64,000 nt of DNA, taken from contig NZ_JAEKPD010000001.1 in the NCBI RefSeq assembly GCF_016412875.1, forward strand, positions 1-64,000, given 5' to 3'. Each line of letters opens with the position of its first letter. The stretch's first letter is position 1. The DNA comes from Palleronia pontilimi. GTDB lineage: Bacteria > Pseudomonadota > Alphaproteobacteria > Rhodobacterales > Rhodobacteraceae. Below are positions 1 through 8,579 of the stretch, one piece after another. The notes under the pieces were generated by a model that was not told where the DNA came from, made no database searches, and saw only the letters and a program-made list of their open reading frames with translations. Made by a program: the position numbers and the translations under genes.

Positions 1-843
1 ATTCCAGATCAAACCGGCCCTAACCGCGGGGGAAGGTCACCAGAGATTGAGCGCCCAGGAGTGTACCTTCTTATCGGAACAGACGAGAATGAACCCGACC
101 GGCTGATTGCCTATATCGGTGAATCAGAAGGTATAGGTGCACGGCTATACACTCACAACTCGAGTGATTCAGGACGAGATCCGAAGGGCTTTTGGACCGA
201 CACCGTGGTGCTCATCAGCAAGGATGAGAACCTGACAAAGAGCCACGCGCGCTACGTTGAAGCCTGCCTCATCCGAGCGGTGGGAGGCAATCCGCGATGG
301 CTCGTTTCCAACAGCAAGCGTCCTTCCGAAGATGCCGGTAAACTTCCGCTGCCAGACAGGGCGGCGATGGAGGAGTTCGTCGACCAGACGAAGACGCTCG
401 TCGGCGCGCTCGGCTGGGATTTGTTCCGTGAGATGCGCGGTAGACCGGCTGAGCCGATAGAGCAGATGAACGCGGCCGGAGTGGACGCTAGCCCAGTCTT
501 TTTCTTTAGGGGGGAGGGCTTCAATGCGGAAATGACAATCGCGCAGTCAGGCGACTTTGTGGTCAAGGCGGGTTCGAAGGCCCGCTCGCGTACTACGCCG
601 ACCATTCCGAAAGGCACCCTTGCTCTGAGAGATACCCTTCTGGAATCAGGCGTTCTCCGGGAAGATACTGGGTCTCTGATTTTTGCTAGTGACTATAGCT
701 TTACTTCGGCATCTGCGGCGGCGGCAACGGTGATCGGAGCCAGCGCGAACGGACGCATCCTTTGGAAGCTTGCAGATGGACGATGCTATGCGGATTGGGA
801 AGCTGAAGGCGCTTTATCACTGGGGGATGTGCACGTGGAGTAG
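1..843 (+). CDS. GIY-YIG nuclease family protein with C-terminal DUF4357 (5' partial)
   Basis: The reading frame is open from base 1, and the residues just before the first in-window start codon (GTG at 61) read RPGVYLLIG, which is the beginning of a GIY-YIG fold, so the true start lies upstream of the window. The N-terminal part carries the GIY-YIG-like elements VYLLIG and AYIGESEGIGARL. The region of about residues 150-260 resembles DUF4357 (FFFRGEGFNAEMTI, then a series of short beta strands). Proteins of this type are predicted endonucleases whose biological role is not established. Codon use is visibly less GC-biased than in the genes to the right, with AGG, ATT, AGT and GCT codons, which is compatible with horizontal acquisition. 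The gene ends 274 bp before tRNA-Ser. Confidence 0.72.
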   Translation: MPDQTGPNRGGRSPEIERPGVYLLIGTDENEPDRLIAYIGESEGIGARLYTHNSSDSGRDPKGFWTDTVVLISKDENLTKSHARYVEACLIRAVGGNPRWLVSNSKRPSEDAGKLPLPDRAAMEEFVDQTKTLVGALGWDLFREMRGRPAEPIEQMNAAGVDASPVFFFRGEGFNAEMTIAQSGDFVVKAGSKARSRTTPTIPKGTLALRDTLLESGVLREDTGSLIFASDYSFTSASAAAATVIGASANGRILWKLADGRCYADWEAEGALSLGDVHVE

Positions 844-1117
844 CGATGCAGGGTTCGACGTCAGTCGCTTTCTGTAGGGCGGACGGAACACGAACTCTGA
901 ATCCACGAACGCAAAGGAGAGATCCCGCAAAAACAATCGCTTGCACCATTGAACCGAAGTGGGGCTGGTTGACAGGTCCGGAGAATACTCACCACGAGAG
1001 ACCGTCTCTTTGCCTCCCGGCGCCGAAGCCAGTTCACAGCACTTCCCGCATAACCCTCGAAAACAACGGAAAAATCCGGCCGGAGCCGGATCGGGAGAGC
1101 GCTTTCGCGAGGGCAAG
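844..1117. other. Intergenic region between GIY-YIG gene and tRNA-Ser; no gene recognised
   Basis: No credible coding sequence is seen. Several frames are open, but their translations are non-coding noise or antisense to the tRNA. The stretch around 876-960 superficially resembles the antisense of a tRNA 3' half, but no cloverleaf could be drawn. This could be a decayed junction between the less GC-rich DNA to the left and the core genome to the right. Confidence 0.4.
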
Positions 1118-1207
1118 TGGCGGAGGAGGTGGGATTCGAACCCACGGTACGCTTTCACGCACGCCGGTTTTCAAGACCGGTGCATTCGACCACTCTGCCA
1201 CTCCTCC
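1118..1207 (-). tRNA. tRNA-Ser (anticodon UGA)
   Basis: Read on the - strand, the acceptor stem GGAGGAG (1207-1201) pairs with CTCCTCC (1128-1122), followed by discriminator G and an encoded CCA (1120-1118). The anticodon loop CTTGAAA gives anticodon TGA. There is a long variable arm typical of serine tRNAs and a TTCGAAT T-loop. Total length is 90 nt. It decodes UCA and, by wobble, other UCN serine codons. Confidence 0.97.
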
Positions 1208-1358
1208 GGCGTGGGGCGTTGCTAGCGTCCCGGGCCGCCTTTGAAAAGCCGCGCCGGGAGTAATTTTGCCGAAGGCGCGCAAGGATCTTTCCCCCAAAGG
1301 CCACAGGGGTTAAGGTCGGCGGCAAGATCCCGCAGCGGATCACTTGGCTTGAGCAAAT

Positions 1359-1398
1359 GGCCGGTCGAACCGGCCCATTCGCACGGCAAAGGCCGTGC
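1359..1398 (+). promoter_or_regulatory. Two tandem leader hairpins before the SPOR gene
   Basis: A perfect 7-bp stem GGCCGGT/ACCGGCC with a 3-nt loop (1359-1375) is followed by a second perfect 7-bp stem GCACGGC/GCCGTGC with a 4-nt loop (1381-1398). They sit immediately upstream of the ribosome binding site AGGAG (1405-1409) of the gene starting at 1415, so they would fold in its 5' untranslated region. The function is unknown. They could be a terminator pair, a stability element or a translation control element. Confidence 0.45.
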
Positions 1399-1414
1399 CA
1401 CGACAGGAGCGCCC

Positions 1415-2296
1415 ATGGCACCGAGCACGCCCCGACCGCGTTGGCCCCGTATGACCGTGGCAGCCGCCGCCCTGCTGGGCCTGTCCGCCTGCGTGGGCGA
1501 CGATGGCGCCCGTTCGTCGGGGGATGCGTCGCGGGCATCGTCGTCGAACACCACCCGCCTGGTCGAGCGCGACGTCGAGGCGCCCGAGGTGTTCCAGGTG
1601 ACCGAGCCGGGATTGTGGGACGGGCGCCCGTCGCTGGGCGGCGTCTGGGTCGCGCATCCCGACACCAAGGATCCGGAGCGGGTCATCATCCGCAACGAAG
1701 CCAACGGCAAGTTCGTCATCGGCGCGCTGTTCCGGCGCGAGCGCGAGAACCCCGGCCCGCGCCTGCAGGTCAGCAGTGACGCGGCCGAAGCGCTGGGCCT
1801 TCTGGCAGGCGCCCCCGAGACGCTGAACGTCACGGCCCTGCGCCGCGAGGAAGTCGCCGACGATCCCGTCCCCGCGCTGACCATATCGGATGAGATGCCC
1901 ACCAATGACGCGGGCGTCGAGCCGTCCGGCGAGGTGCCGATCGAGGCAGAGACGCTGAGCGCGCCGGAAACCATCGCCGCCAGTTCGATCGACGCGCCCG
2001 TGTCGGCGGCCCCGGCCGCCATCGAACGGGCCGAGGCGGCGGCCGCGCCGCCGGTCTCAAGCCTGTCGGAGCCCTATATCCAGATCGGCATCTTCAGCGT
2101 CGAGCAAAACGCCGAGAACACCGCCCAATCCCTGCGCGGCGTCGGCGTCGTGCCGACGGTCAAGAGCCAGACCACCAAGGGCAAGACGTTCTACCGGGTG
2201 ATCGTCGGCCCCGCGGCCACGTCCGGCGATCGCGCTGCCGTTCTCAGGAAAGTGAAGACGCTGGGGTTTGCCGATGCGTATGCCGTTTCGGGGTGA
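1415..2296 (+). CDS. SPOR domain-containing lipoprotein
   Basis: A 293-residue protein. The ATG at 1415 is preferred because it follows AGGAG with 5-nt spacing and gives a lipoprotein signal: a hydrophobic stretch ending in the lipobox LSAC with Cys at residue 26. The frame continues upstream, but that extension overlaps the hairpins. The middle is acidic and rich in Ala/Pro/Glu, which suggests disorder. The last ~75 residues form a SPOR domain (IQIGIFSVEQNAENTAQSL ... YRVIVGP), a fold known to bind denuded peptidoglycan glycan strands, often at the septum. It is followed after 51 bp by a D-Ala-D-Ala carboxypeptidase gene, so the pair probably acts together in cell wall maturation. Confidence 0.85.
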   Translation: MAPSTPRPRWPRMTVAAAALLGLSACVGDDGARSSGDASRASSSNTTRLVERDVEAPEVFQVTEPGLWDGRPSLGGVWVAHPDTKDPERVIIRNEANGKFVIGALFRRERENPGPRLQVSSDAAEALGLLAGAPETLNVTALRREEVADDPVPALTISDEMPTNDAGVEPSGEVPIEAETLSAPETIAASSIDAPVSAAPAAIERAEAAAAPPVSSLSEPYIQIGIFSVEQNAENTAQSLRGVGVVPTVKSQTTKGKTFYRVIVGPAATSGDRAAVLRKVKTLGFADAYAVSG

Positions 2297-2347
2297 TAGC
2301 CTGCAGGCACCCATAGACCCGTTCCCAACCGACAAAGGGGCACCGCC

Positions 2348-3526
2348 ATGATCGTAATGCGATTCCTTCTGGCCGTTCTGGCCACCCTGATCACGCTGGT
2401 CACGACCGGCGCGGCCCTTGCGCAATTCGATACGCGCGCCAGTTCGGCCTACGTATACGACGTGGGCACGAATACCGTCCTGATGGAAAAGAACGCGGAG
2501 GTGCCGCTGCCGCCTGCGTCCATGTCGAAGCTCATGACCCTGAACATGCTGTTCGAGGCGTTGCGCTCCAATCGCGTCAGCATGGACACGCGCTTCGGCG
2601 TGTCGAGCCGGGCGACCGCGCTGAAGGGGTCGTCCATGTACCTGACGGAAAACGACCGCCCCACCGTCGAAGAGCTGATCCAGGGCATCATCGTCCAATC
2701 GGGCAACGACGCCTGCGTGGTGGTGGCCGAAGGCCTGGCGGGCAGCGAAGACACGTTCGCGCGCCAGATGACGGCGCGGGCCCGCGAGCTGGGGATGATG
2801 AACTCGACCTTCGCCAATTCGTCCGGGTGGCCGCATCCCGATCATCGCATGTCGATGAAGGACCTGGGTATCCTGGCCGAGCGCCTGGTGACCGAGTTCC
2901 CCGAATATTATGGCTATTTCGCCCAGAAGACCTTTCCCTACGACGGGCGGGTGCCGGCCAATCACAACAACCGCAACCCGCTTCTGGGTCTGGGGATCGG
3001 CGCCGACGGGCTGAAGACCGGCCACACGTCCGAAGCGGGCTACGGCCTGGTCGGATCGGCCGCGCAGGGCGACCGGCGGATCGTCTTCGTGCTGTCGGGA
3101 ATGGAATCGGACAAGGCCCGCGCAGAGGAATCCGAGCGCATCGTCAGCTGGGCGTTCCGCCAGTTCGTCGAGCGCAAGGTGGTGTCGAAGGGGCAGTCCA
3201 TCGCCATGGCCGATGTGTGGCTGGGCGACAGCGCCGAGGTGGGCATGATCGCCGGCAGCGATGCCGAGATGCTGATCCCGGCCCTGTCGCTGAACTCCAT
3301 CGAGGCCGAGGCCCAGTTCACCGGTCCGATCCAGGCGCCCATCGCCGAGGGGCAGGAGATCGGCAAGCTGGTCGTGCGCATCAACGGCCTGCCCGACACC
3401 GTCCTGCCGCTGCTGGCCGACCGGAACGTGGCGGCGGCAGGCTTCGTGCCGCGTCTGCAGACCGCCGCGGGCATCCTGATCAGCAAGGCGCTTGGCGCAG
3501 CCGACAGGGCCTTGCCCGAGGGATGA
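2348..3526 (+). CDS. D-alanyl-D-alanine carboxypeptidase (PBP5/6 family, S11)
   Basis: A 392-residue periplasmic serine peptidase that removes the terminal D-alanine from peptidoglycan stem peptides and so limits cross-linking. The Sec signal peptide ends at AALA|Q (residue 25). The three catalytic motifs are present: SMSK (S58-K61), SGN (118-120) and KTG (223-225). The C-terminal ~100 residues correspond to the beta-sandwich PBP5_C domain. A membrane anchor helix at the extreme C-terminus is not obvious, although ILISKALGAADRAL could form a short amphipathic helix. The stop codon overlaps the tmk start (ATGA), indicating translational coupling in the SPOR-dac-tmk-holB operon. Confidence 0.93.
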   Translation: MIVMRFLLAVLATLITLVTTGAALAQFDTRASSAYVYDVGTNTVLMEKNAEVPLPPASMSKLMTLNMLFEALRSNRVSMDTRFGVSSRATALKGSSMYLTENDRPTVEELIQGIIVQSGNDACVVVAEGLAGSEDTFARQMTARARELGMMNSTFANSSGWPHPDHRMSMKDLGILAERLVTEFPEYYGYFAQKTFPYDGRVPANHNNRNPLLGLGIGADGLKTGHTSEAGYGLVGSAAQGDRRIVFVLSGMESDKARAEESERIVSWAFRQFVERKVVSKGQSIAMADVWLGDSAEVGMIAGSDAEMLIPALSLNSIEAEAQFTGPIQAPIAEGQEIGKLVVRINGLPDTVLPLLADRNVAAAGFVPRLQTAAGILISKALGAADRALPEG

Positions 3527-4131
3527 GCGACGGCCTTTTCCTGAGCTTCGAGGGCATCGACGGCTCGGGCAAGTCGACCCAGGCGCGGCTTCTGGCCGAG
3601 CACTTGCGCGGCGCGGGCCGCGAAGTGGTGCTGACGCGCGAGCCCGGCGGCTCGCCCGGCGCCGAGGAAATTCGCCGACTGGTGCTGGAAGGCGATCCCG
3701 ATCGCTGGTCCGCCGAGACCGAGCTGCTGCTGTTCACCGCCGCCCGTCGCGATCACCTGGAGCGCGTCATCGGCCCGGCGCTGGCGCGCGGTGCCACCGT
3801 GATCTGCGACCGCTTCGCCGACAGCACGCGGATGTACCAGGGCCTGTCGCGCGCCGACCTCAGGGCCAGCGTGGACACGCTGCACGACCTGATGATCGGG
3901 ATCGAGCCCGACCGCACCTTCCTGATCGACATGGATCCGGCCGAGGGGCTCGCCCGCGCCCTGTCGCGGCAGGGCACCGAAGAGCGGTTCGAAAGCTTCG
4001 GCGCCGATCTGCAGGAAAAGATGCGCGCGGGCTTTCTTGCACTGGCCCGCGAGTTTCCCGACCGCATCACGGTGATCGACGGCGCGCACGCCCCCGACCA
4101 GGTGGCCGCCGACATCCGGGCGCGCCTGTGA
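3523..4131 (+). CDS. tmk: dTMP kinase (thymidylate kinase)
   Basis: A 202-residue cytosolic kinase that converts dTMP to dTDP for dTTP synthesis. The P-loop FEGIDGSGKST lies at residues 9-19. The DRFADSTRMYQG segment corresponds to the conserved DR(F/Y) and nucleoside-binding region, and the arginine-containing lid SRQGTEERFE is present. Length is normal for the family. The start overlaps the carboxypeptidase stop by 4 nt (ATGA), and the end overlaps the holB start (GTGA). The tmk-holB adjacency is widespread in bacteria. Confidence 0.96.
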   Translation: MSDGLFLSFEGIDGSGKSTQARLLAEHLRGAGREVVLTREPGGSPGAEEIRRLVLEGDPDRWSAETELLLFTAARRDHLERVIGPALARGATVICDRFADSTRMYQGLSRADLRASVDTLHDLMIGIEPDRTFLIDMDPAEGLARALSRQGTEERFESFGADLQEKMRAGFLALAREFPDRITVIDGAHAPDQVAADIRARL

Positions 4132-5255
4132 GCGACGACACCGAATACGAGCCCGACCGGGTCGAGGGCGCGCCGCATCCCCGGCACACTCTGCAGCTGT
4201 TCGGGCAGAATCAGGCCGAGCGGATCTTCCTTGATGCCTTTGCGTCCGGTGCGCTGCACCACGCGTGGCTGCTGACCGGTCCGCGCGGGATCGGCAAGGC
4301 GACGCTGGCTTGGCGGATTGCGCGGTTCCTGCTGTCGCAGCCCGGTGACGATGGCGGCATGTTCGGCGCGCCAACGCCGCCGGACAGCCTGGACACGCCC
4401 GAAGACCATCCGGTGAGCCGTCGCGTCGCGGCGATGAGCGAGCCGCGCCTGTTCCTGATGCGCCCGACGCCGAACCCGCAGACCGGCACGCCCCGGCGCG
4501 ACATCACGGTGGACCGGGCGCGCAGACTGAAGGACTTCCTGCAGCTCAGCGCCGCCGATGGCGGCCGCCGGGTGGTGCTGATCGACAGCGCCGACCAGAT
4601 GAACGTGGCCACGTCCAACGCGATCCTGAAGCTGGTGGAAGAGCCCCCGGCCCTGACGACGTTCCTGCTGGTCAGCCACGCGCCCGCCGGGCTGCTGCCC
4701 ACGATCCGCTCGCGCTGCCGCACCCTGCCCTGCCAGCCGCTATCGGCCGACGACTTGGGCGCCGCCCTGGCGCAGGCGGGACTGCAGACCGACGTGTCGC
4801 CCATGGTCATGGCGCAGCTGGCCGAAGGCTCGGTTGGCGAGGCCGCGCGCCTGTTGCAGCAGGACGGCCCCGCGATCTACGCGCGCCTGCTGGCGATCTT
4901 CCGGGACTGCCCGAACTACGACCGCCAGGCGCTTCTGGCGCTGGGGGCGGGCCTTTCGGGGAACGCCGGGCTGGCGCGACTGGACATCGTGGTGCGCCTG
5001 ATCGACCTGCTGTTGGCCCGGCTCGCCCGGCACGGCGCGGGGGCCGTCCCCGACGCCGAGGCCGCCAAGGGCGAGGCCGCCCTTCTGGCCCGGCTGTCGC
5101 CCGATGCCGACGCCGCGCGCCGCTGGGCGGACCTGCACCAAAGCGCGGGCGCGCGGCTGGCCCATGGACGGGCGGTGAACCTTGACCCCTCGTCGCTCAT
5201 CCTTGATACCGGGGCCAGCATCAACGACACGGGCGCGGCGATCCTGGCGCGCTAG
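4128..5255 (+). CDS. holB: DNA polymerase III subunit delta'
   Basis: A 375-residue clamp-loader subunit. The GTG start at 4128 overlaps the tmk stop. It shows the AAA+ N-terminal fold with a Walker A-like GPRGIGKATLAWRIA, the region VVLIDSADQMNVATSNAILKLVEEPP, and the SRC motif (IRSRCRTLPCQPL) typical of clamp-loader subunits. The C-terminal collar domain is alpha-helical and poorly conserved. As part of the DnaX complex it helps open and load the beta clamp. It lies in the tmk-holB-tatD order typical of this bacterial class. Confidence 0.93.
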   Translation: MSDDTEYEPDRVEGAPHPRHTLQLFGQNQAERIFLDAFASGALHHAWLLTGPRGIGKATLAWRIARFLLSQPGDDGGMFGAPTPPDSLDTPEDHPVSRRVAAMSEPRLFLMRPTPNPQTGTPRRDITVDRARRLKDFLQLSAADGGRRVVLIDSADQMNVATSNAILKLVEEPPALTTFLLVSHAPAGLLPTIRSRCRTLPCQPLSADDLGAALAQAGLQTDVSPMVMAQLAEGSVGEAARLLQQDGPAIYARLLAIFRDCPNYDRQALLALGAGLSGNAGLARLDIVVRLIDLLLARLARHGAGAVPDAEAAKGEAALLARLSPDADAARRWADLHQSAGARLAHGRAVNLDPSSLILDTGASINDTGAAILAR

Positions 5256-5276
5256 GCCCATCCGGCACAGGCGCGC

Positions 5277-6074
5277 ATGACACCCACCATCACCGACAGC
5301 CATTGCCACCTGGATTTCCCCGATTTCGACGACGAACGCGGTGACGTGGTGGCCCGTGCGCGAGACGCGGGCGTGACGCGGATGGTCACCATCTGCACCA
5401 AGTTGCGGCAGGCCGATGCCGTGCGCGCCATCGCCGAGGCGCACGACCCGGTGTTCTGGGCAGCGGGCACCCACCCGATGAGCGCCGCGTCCGAGCCCAT
5501 GGCCACGGTCGACGACCTGGTGGCGCTGGCGGAACACCCCAAGATGGTCGGCATCGGCGAAACGGGGCTCGACTACCACTACACCTCGGACACCGCAGAC
5601 GTGCAGCGCCGCAGCCTTGGCCTGCATATCGAAGCGGCGCGCCGGACTGGCCTTCCGCTGATCATCCACGCCCGCGCCGCCGATGACGACATGGCGCGGA
5701 TCCTGTCGGACGCGCACGCAGCGGGCGCGTTCGACTGCGTCATGCACTGCTTTTCGTCGGGCCGCGCGCTGGCGGAAACGGCGCTGGGGCTGGGGTTTTA
5801 CCTGTCCATGTCTGGCATTGCCGCGTTTCCCAAAAGCCGGGACCTGCGCGACATCTTCGCGGCGGCACCGCTGGACCGGATCCTGGTGGAAACCGACAGC
5901 CCGTACCTGGCCCCCCCGCCCCATCGCGGCAAGCGCAACGAGCCTGCATATACCGCGCACACAGCGCGCATCGGCGCAGACGTCTTCGGCGTCGACTACG
6001 CCGACTTCGCCGCCGCGACGCAGGCCAATTTCGACCGCCTGTTCGCCAAGGCCGCCGCGTGGTCGCCCGCATGA
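5277..6074 (+). CDS. TatD family metal-dependent hydrolase (putative DNase)
   Basis: A 265-residue TIM-barrel amidohydrolase-fold protein. Metal ligands are visible as HCHLDFP (H9, H11), GETGLDYHY, the IIHAR histidine, MHCFSSG and the terminal ETDSPYLAPPPHRG motif that defines the TatD family. Members are 3'-5' exonucleases or deoxyribonucleases in DNA repair and turnover. Individual substrates vary, so the exact activity is uncertain. The gene starts 21 bp after holB and its stop overlaps the next start (ATGA). Confidence 0.92.
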   Translation: MTPTITDSHCHLDFPDFDDERGDVVARARDAGVTRMVTICTKLRQADAVRAIAEAHDPVFWAAGTHPMSAASEPMATVDDLVALAEHPKMVGIGETGLDYHYTSDTADVQRRSLGLHIEAARRTGLPLIIHARAADDDMARILSDAHAAGAFDCVMHCFSSGRALAETALGLGFYLSMSGIAAFPKSRDLRDIFAAAPLDRILVETDSPYLAPPPHRGKRNEPAYTAHTARIGADVFGVDYADFAAATQANFDRLFAKAAAWSPA

Positions 6075-6868
6075 GCGAACTCCGCGTCACCATCCTTGGC
6101 TGCGGCTCGTCCGGCGGCGTTCCGCGCCTGGGCGGGCTGTGGGGCGATTGCGACCCCGAGAACCCGAAGAACCGTCGGCGCAGATGCTCGCTGCTGGTGG
6201 AACGGGTGACGGCCGAGGGCGCGACCCAGGTGCTGATCGACGCGTCGCCCGACATGCGCGCGCAGCTGCTGGATGCGGGCGTCGGGCGGCTGGACGGCGT
6301 GCTCTTCACCCATTCCCATGCCGATCACTGCCACGGGCTGGACGATCTGCGGATGATCGTCTTCAACATGCGCGCGCGCCTGCCGGTCTGGGCCGACGCG
6401 CCCACGTCCGAAGACCTGCGCGCCCGCTTCGGCTATGCGTTCGAAACGCCCGAGGGCTCGAACTATCCCGCGATCCTGGACCTGAACCCGATCGACGGGC
6501 CGATCACGATCATGGGGCCCGGCGGCGACATCACCTTCCGGCCCTTCCGGGTCCAGCACGGCTCGATCACGGCACTGGGCTTCCGGATCGGCGGACTGGC
6601 GTATCTTCCCGATGTCTCGGCCATTCCCGACGATGCCTGGGCGGCTCTTCGGGATCTGGACATCTGGATCGTGGACGCGCTGCGGCGGACGCCGCATCCC
6701 AGCCATTCGCATCTGGACAATACGCTGGACTGGATCGCGCGCGCCGCGCCCAAGCGCGCGATCCTGACGAACATGCACGTGGACCTGGATCACGCGACCG
6801 TTGCGGCCGAGACCGCCGAGCATATCACACCGGCCCATGACGGGATGGTTCTGAGCCTGCAGGGATGA
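6071..6868 (+). CDS. MBL-fold metallo-hydrolase (PhnP-like)
   Basis: A 265-residue protein of the metallo-beta-lactamase fold. It has the metal-binding motif THSHADHCHGLDD, an N-terminal LGCGSSGGVPRLGG turn and a C-terminal HPSHSHLDNTLDW segment, as in PhnP and related phosphodiesterases. PhnP hydrolyses 5-phosphoribosyl 1,2-cyclic phosphate, but no phosphonate genes are nearby, so a general cyclic phosphodiesterase or RNA-repair role is as likely. The ATG at 6071 overlaps the TatD stop. A start four codons upstream (6059) is possible but lacks this coupling. Confidence 0.85.
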   Translation: MSELRVTILGCGSSGGVPRLGGLWGDCDPENPKNRRRRCSLLVERVTAEGATQVLIDASPDMRAQLLDAGVGRLDGVLFTHSHADHCHGLDDLRMIVFNMRARLPVWADAPTSEDLRARFGYAFETPEGSNYPAILDLNPIDGPITIMGPGGDITFRPFRVQHGSITALGFRIGGLAYLPDVSAIPDDAWAALRDLDIWIVDALRRTPHPSHSHLDNTLDWIARAAPKRAILTNMHVDLDHATVAAETAEHITPAHDGMVLSLQG

Positions 6869-7791
6869 GCGCCCTTCTGGACGTCGTCCTGCCCGTCTTC
6901 CTGGTCATGGGGGCGGGCTACCTGGCGACCTGGCGCGGCGTCTTTCCCTACAGCGCCGTCGACGGGCTGATGCGCTTCACGCAAGGCTTCGCGATCCCGT
7001 GCCTGCTGTTCCGCGCCATCGCGACGCTGGATCTGGGCGCGGAGTTTTCATGGCCGATCCTGGCGTCCTTCTACGTCGGTGCGACGGTCGGCTTCGCCGT
7101 GGGAATCTTCGGCGCGCGGGCGCTGGGACGCAGCTGGGAGGACGCGGTGTCCATCGGCTTTTGTTGCCTGTTCTCGAACACCGTCCTGCTGGGACTGCCC
7201 ATCGCCGAGCGGGCTTTCGGGGCCGACAGCCTGCGCTTCAACTACGCGATCATCGCGATCCACGCGCCGTTTTGCTACATGCTGGGCGTCACCCTGATGG
7301 AGCTGGTGCGCGCCCGCGGCGAAAGCCTGGCGTACCTGCCGCAGAAGGTGGCGAACGCCATGTTCCACAACGCGCTGGTGATCGCGATCCTGCTGGGCTT
7401 TGCCGCCAACCTGACCGGCATCACGCTGCCGAAGGTGCTGGACGACGCGCTGCAGATGATGATCCGCGCGGCATTGCCCGCGGCCCTGTTCGGCCTGGGC
7501 GGGATCCTGTTCCGCTACAAGCCCGAGGGCGATCTTCGGCTGATCGGGCTGGTCTGCTTCAGCTCGCTGGTCCTGCATCCGGCCCTGACCTTCGGCCTGG
7601 GAAAGGCGCTTGGCTTGGGGCTGGACGCCCTGCGCGCGGCGGTCATCACGGCGGCCATGGCGCCCGGCGTGAACACCTATATCTTCGCCAACATTTACGG
7701 CGCGGCGCGGCGCTCGGCGGCCTCTGGGGTGCTTATCGGAACGGCAATTTCGCTTCTGTCGGTCTGGATCTGGCTAATTATCTTGCCCTGA
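6865..7791 (+). CDS. AEC family transporter (auxin efflux carrier-like)
   Basis: A 308-residue inner-membrane protein with about ten hydrophobic segments in the two-bundle arrangement typical of AEC carriers. The start is ALLDVVLPVFLVMGAGYLA, and a late segment contains the characteristic MAPGVNTYIFA near the C-terminus. Bacterial relatives export or import organic acids such as malate. The substrate here cannot be read from sequence. It is the last gene of the operon, coupled by ATGA to the hydrolase. Confidence 0.88.
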   Translation: MSALLDVVLPVFLVMGAGYLATWRGVFPYSAVDGLMRFTQGFAIPCLLFRAIATLDLGAEFSWPILASFYVGATVGFAVGIFGARALGRSWEDAVSIGFCCLFSNTVLLGLPIAERAFGADSLRFNYAIIAIHAPFCYMLGVTLMELVRARGESLAYLPQKVANAMFHNALVIAILLGFAANLTGITLPKVLDDALQMMIRAALPAALFGLGGILFRYKPEGDLRLIGLVCFSSLVLHPALTFGLGKALGLGLDALRAAVITAAMAPGVNTYIFANIYGAARRSAASGVLIGTAISLLSVWIWLIILP

Positions 7792-7861
7792 GGCCCCTTT
7801 TATATAAAACTATTCGCATTATTGCAGTCCATACGCTCACTTTTATTTCGGAGCGAACACC

Positions 7862-8572
7862 ATGACCCGATTCGAGGCATTTACCGACACCCATTCGCAC
7901 GACCCGCTTTACCGCAAGATTCTTCATGATCTGACATTTCTGAAAGTCGTCGCGGTACTTTTCGTCCTTGCCGCCCTTCTGATCGGGGCCAACGTCGTGT
8001 TGGGCATCTACGGGCAGGACTCGGAGCTTGGGCTCTTCGTCTTCCAGATCATTGACCTTCAAAGCGAAGAAAGCCTGGGCGAGGCCTATCAGCAGGGGCT
8101 GGAATTGACCTGCGCGCTGACTTTCCTGACGCTTTACTTCGTGAACACGCGCAAGGTTTTCCTGGCCTTCGCGCTGCTCTTCGCCTTCGTCTGGTTCGAC
8201 GACACGATCACCTATCACGAATTCATCGGCAAGATCCTGGTCGAGCGATTTTCGCTGGGGGCTTTCGGCGATCTGCGGCCACAGGATACGGGCGAACTTC
8301 TGGCCTGGATCCTGGCGGCGATGGTGCTGTCGCTTGCCTTCATCTGGGCGTGGCTGAGCAGGCGCGAGGGCGACGCGGCCATCGGCTGGCTGCTGGCCGT
8401 GCCGTTTTTCATCCTGGTCTTCTTCGGGGTGGTGGTCGACATGTTCCACGTTGTCGCGCCAGCGGACATCTACTTCGCGCTCGGCGTGATCGAGGATGGC
8501 GGCGAATTGCTGGCGATCAGCGTCACCGCGGCCTTGGCGGTCACGCTGATGAGGGACGCACGGGACCTTTAG
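7862..8572 (+). CDS. Predicted multi-pass inner-membrane protein, family not recognised
   Basis: A 236-residue protein with about six hydrophobic helices, the first near residues 25-55 (VVAVLFVLAALLIGANVVLG). A hydrophilic N-terminus with TDTHSHDP precedes them. No catalytic motif is recognised. It has its own ribosome binding site (GGAG before 7862) and a 70-bp upstream region that is markedly AT-rich (around TTTTATATAAAACTATT at 7799), so it probably has its own promoter. Its end converges on the ABC permease gene with only 7 bp between, leaving no room for a conventional terminator. Confidence 0.7.
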   Translation: MTRFEAFTDTHSHDPLYRKILHDLTFLKVVAVLFVLAALLIGANVVLGIYGQDSELGLFVFQIIDLQSEESLGEAYQQGLELTCALTFLTLYFVNTRKVFLAFALLFAFVWFDDTITYHEFIGKILVERFSLGAFGDLRPQDTGELLAWILAAMVLSLAFIWAWLSRREGDAAIGWLLAVPFFILVFFGVVVDMFHVVAPADIYFALGVIEDGGELLAISVTAALAVTLMRDARDL

Positions 8573-8579
8573 CGGGCGC

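Noticed and set aside
846-1244. Open frame with an ADGTRT...-style translation, which often reflects the antisense of tRNA; possible second tRNA at about 876-960.
   Set aside because: The part over 1118-1207 is antisense of tRNA-Ser. For 876-960 no acceptor or T-stem pairing could be drawn, so no tRNA is called; at most it is a decayed remnant.
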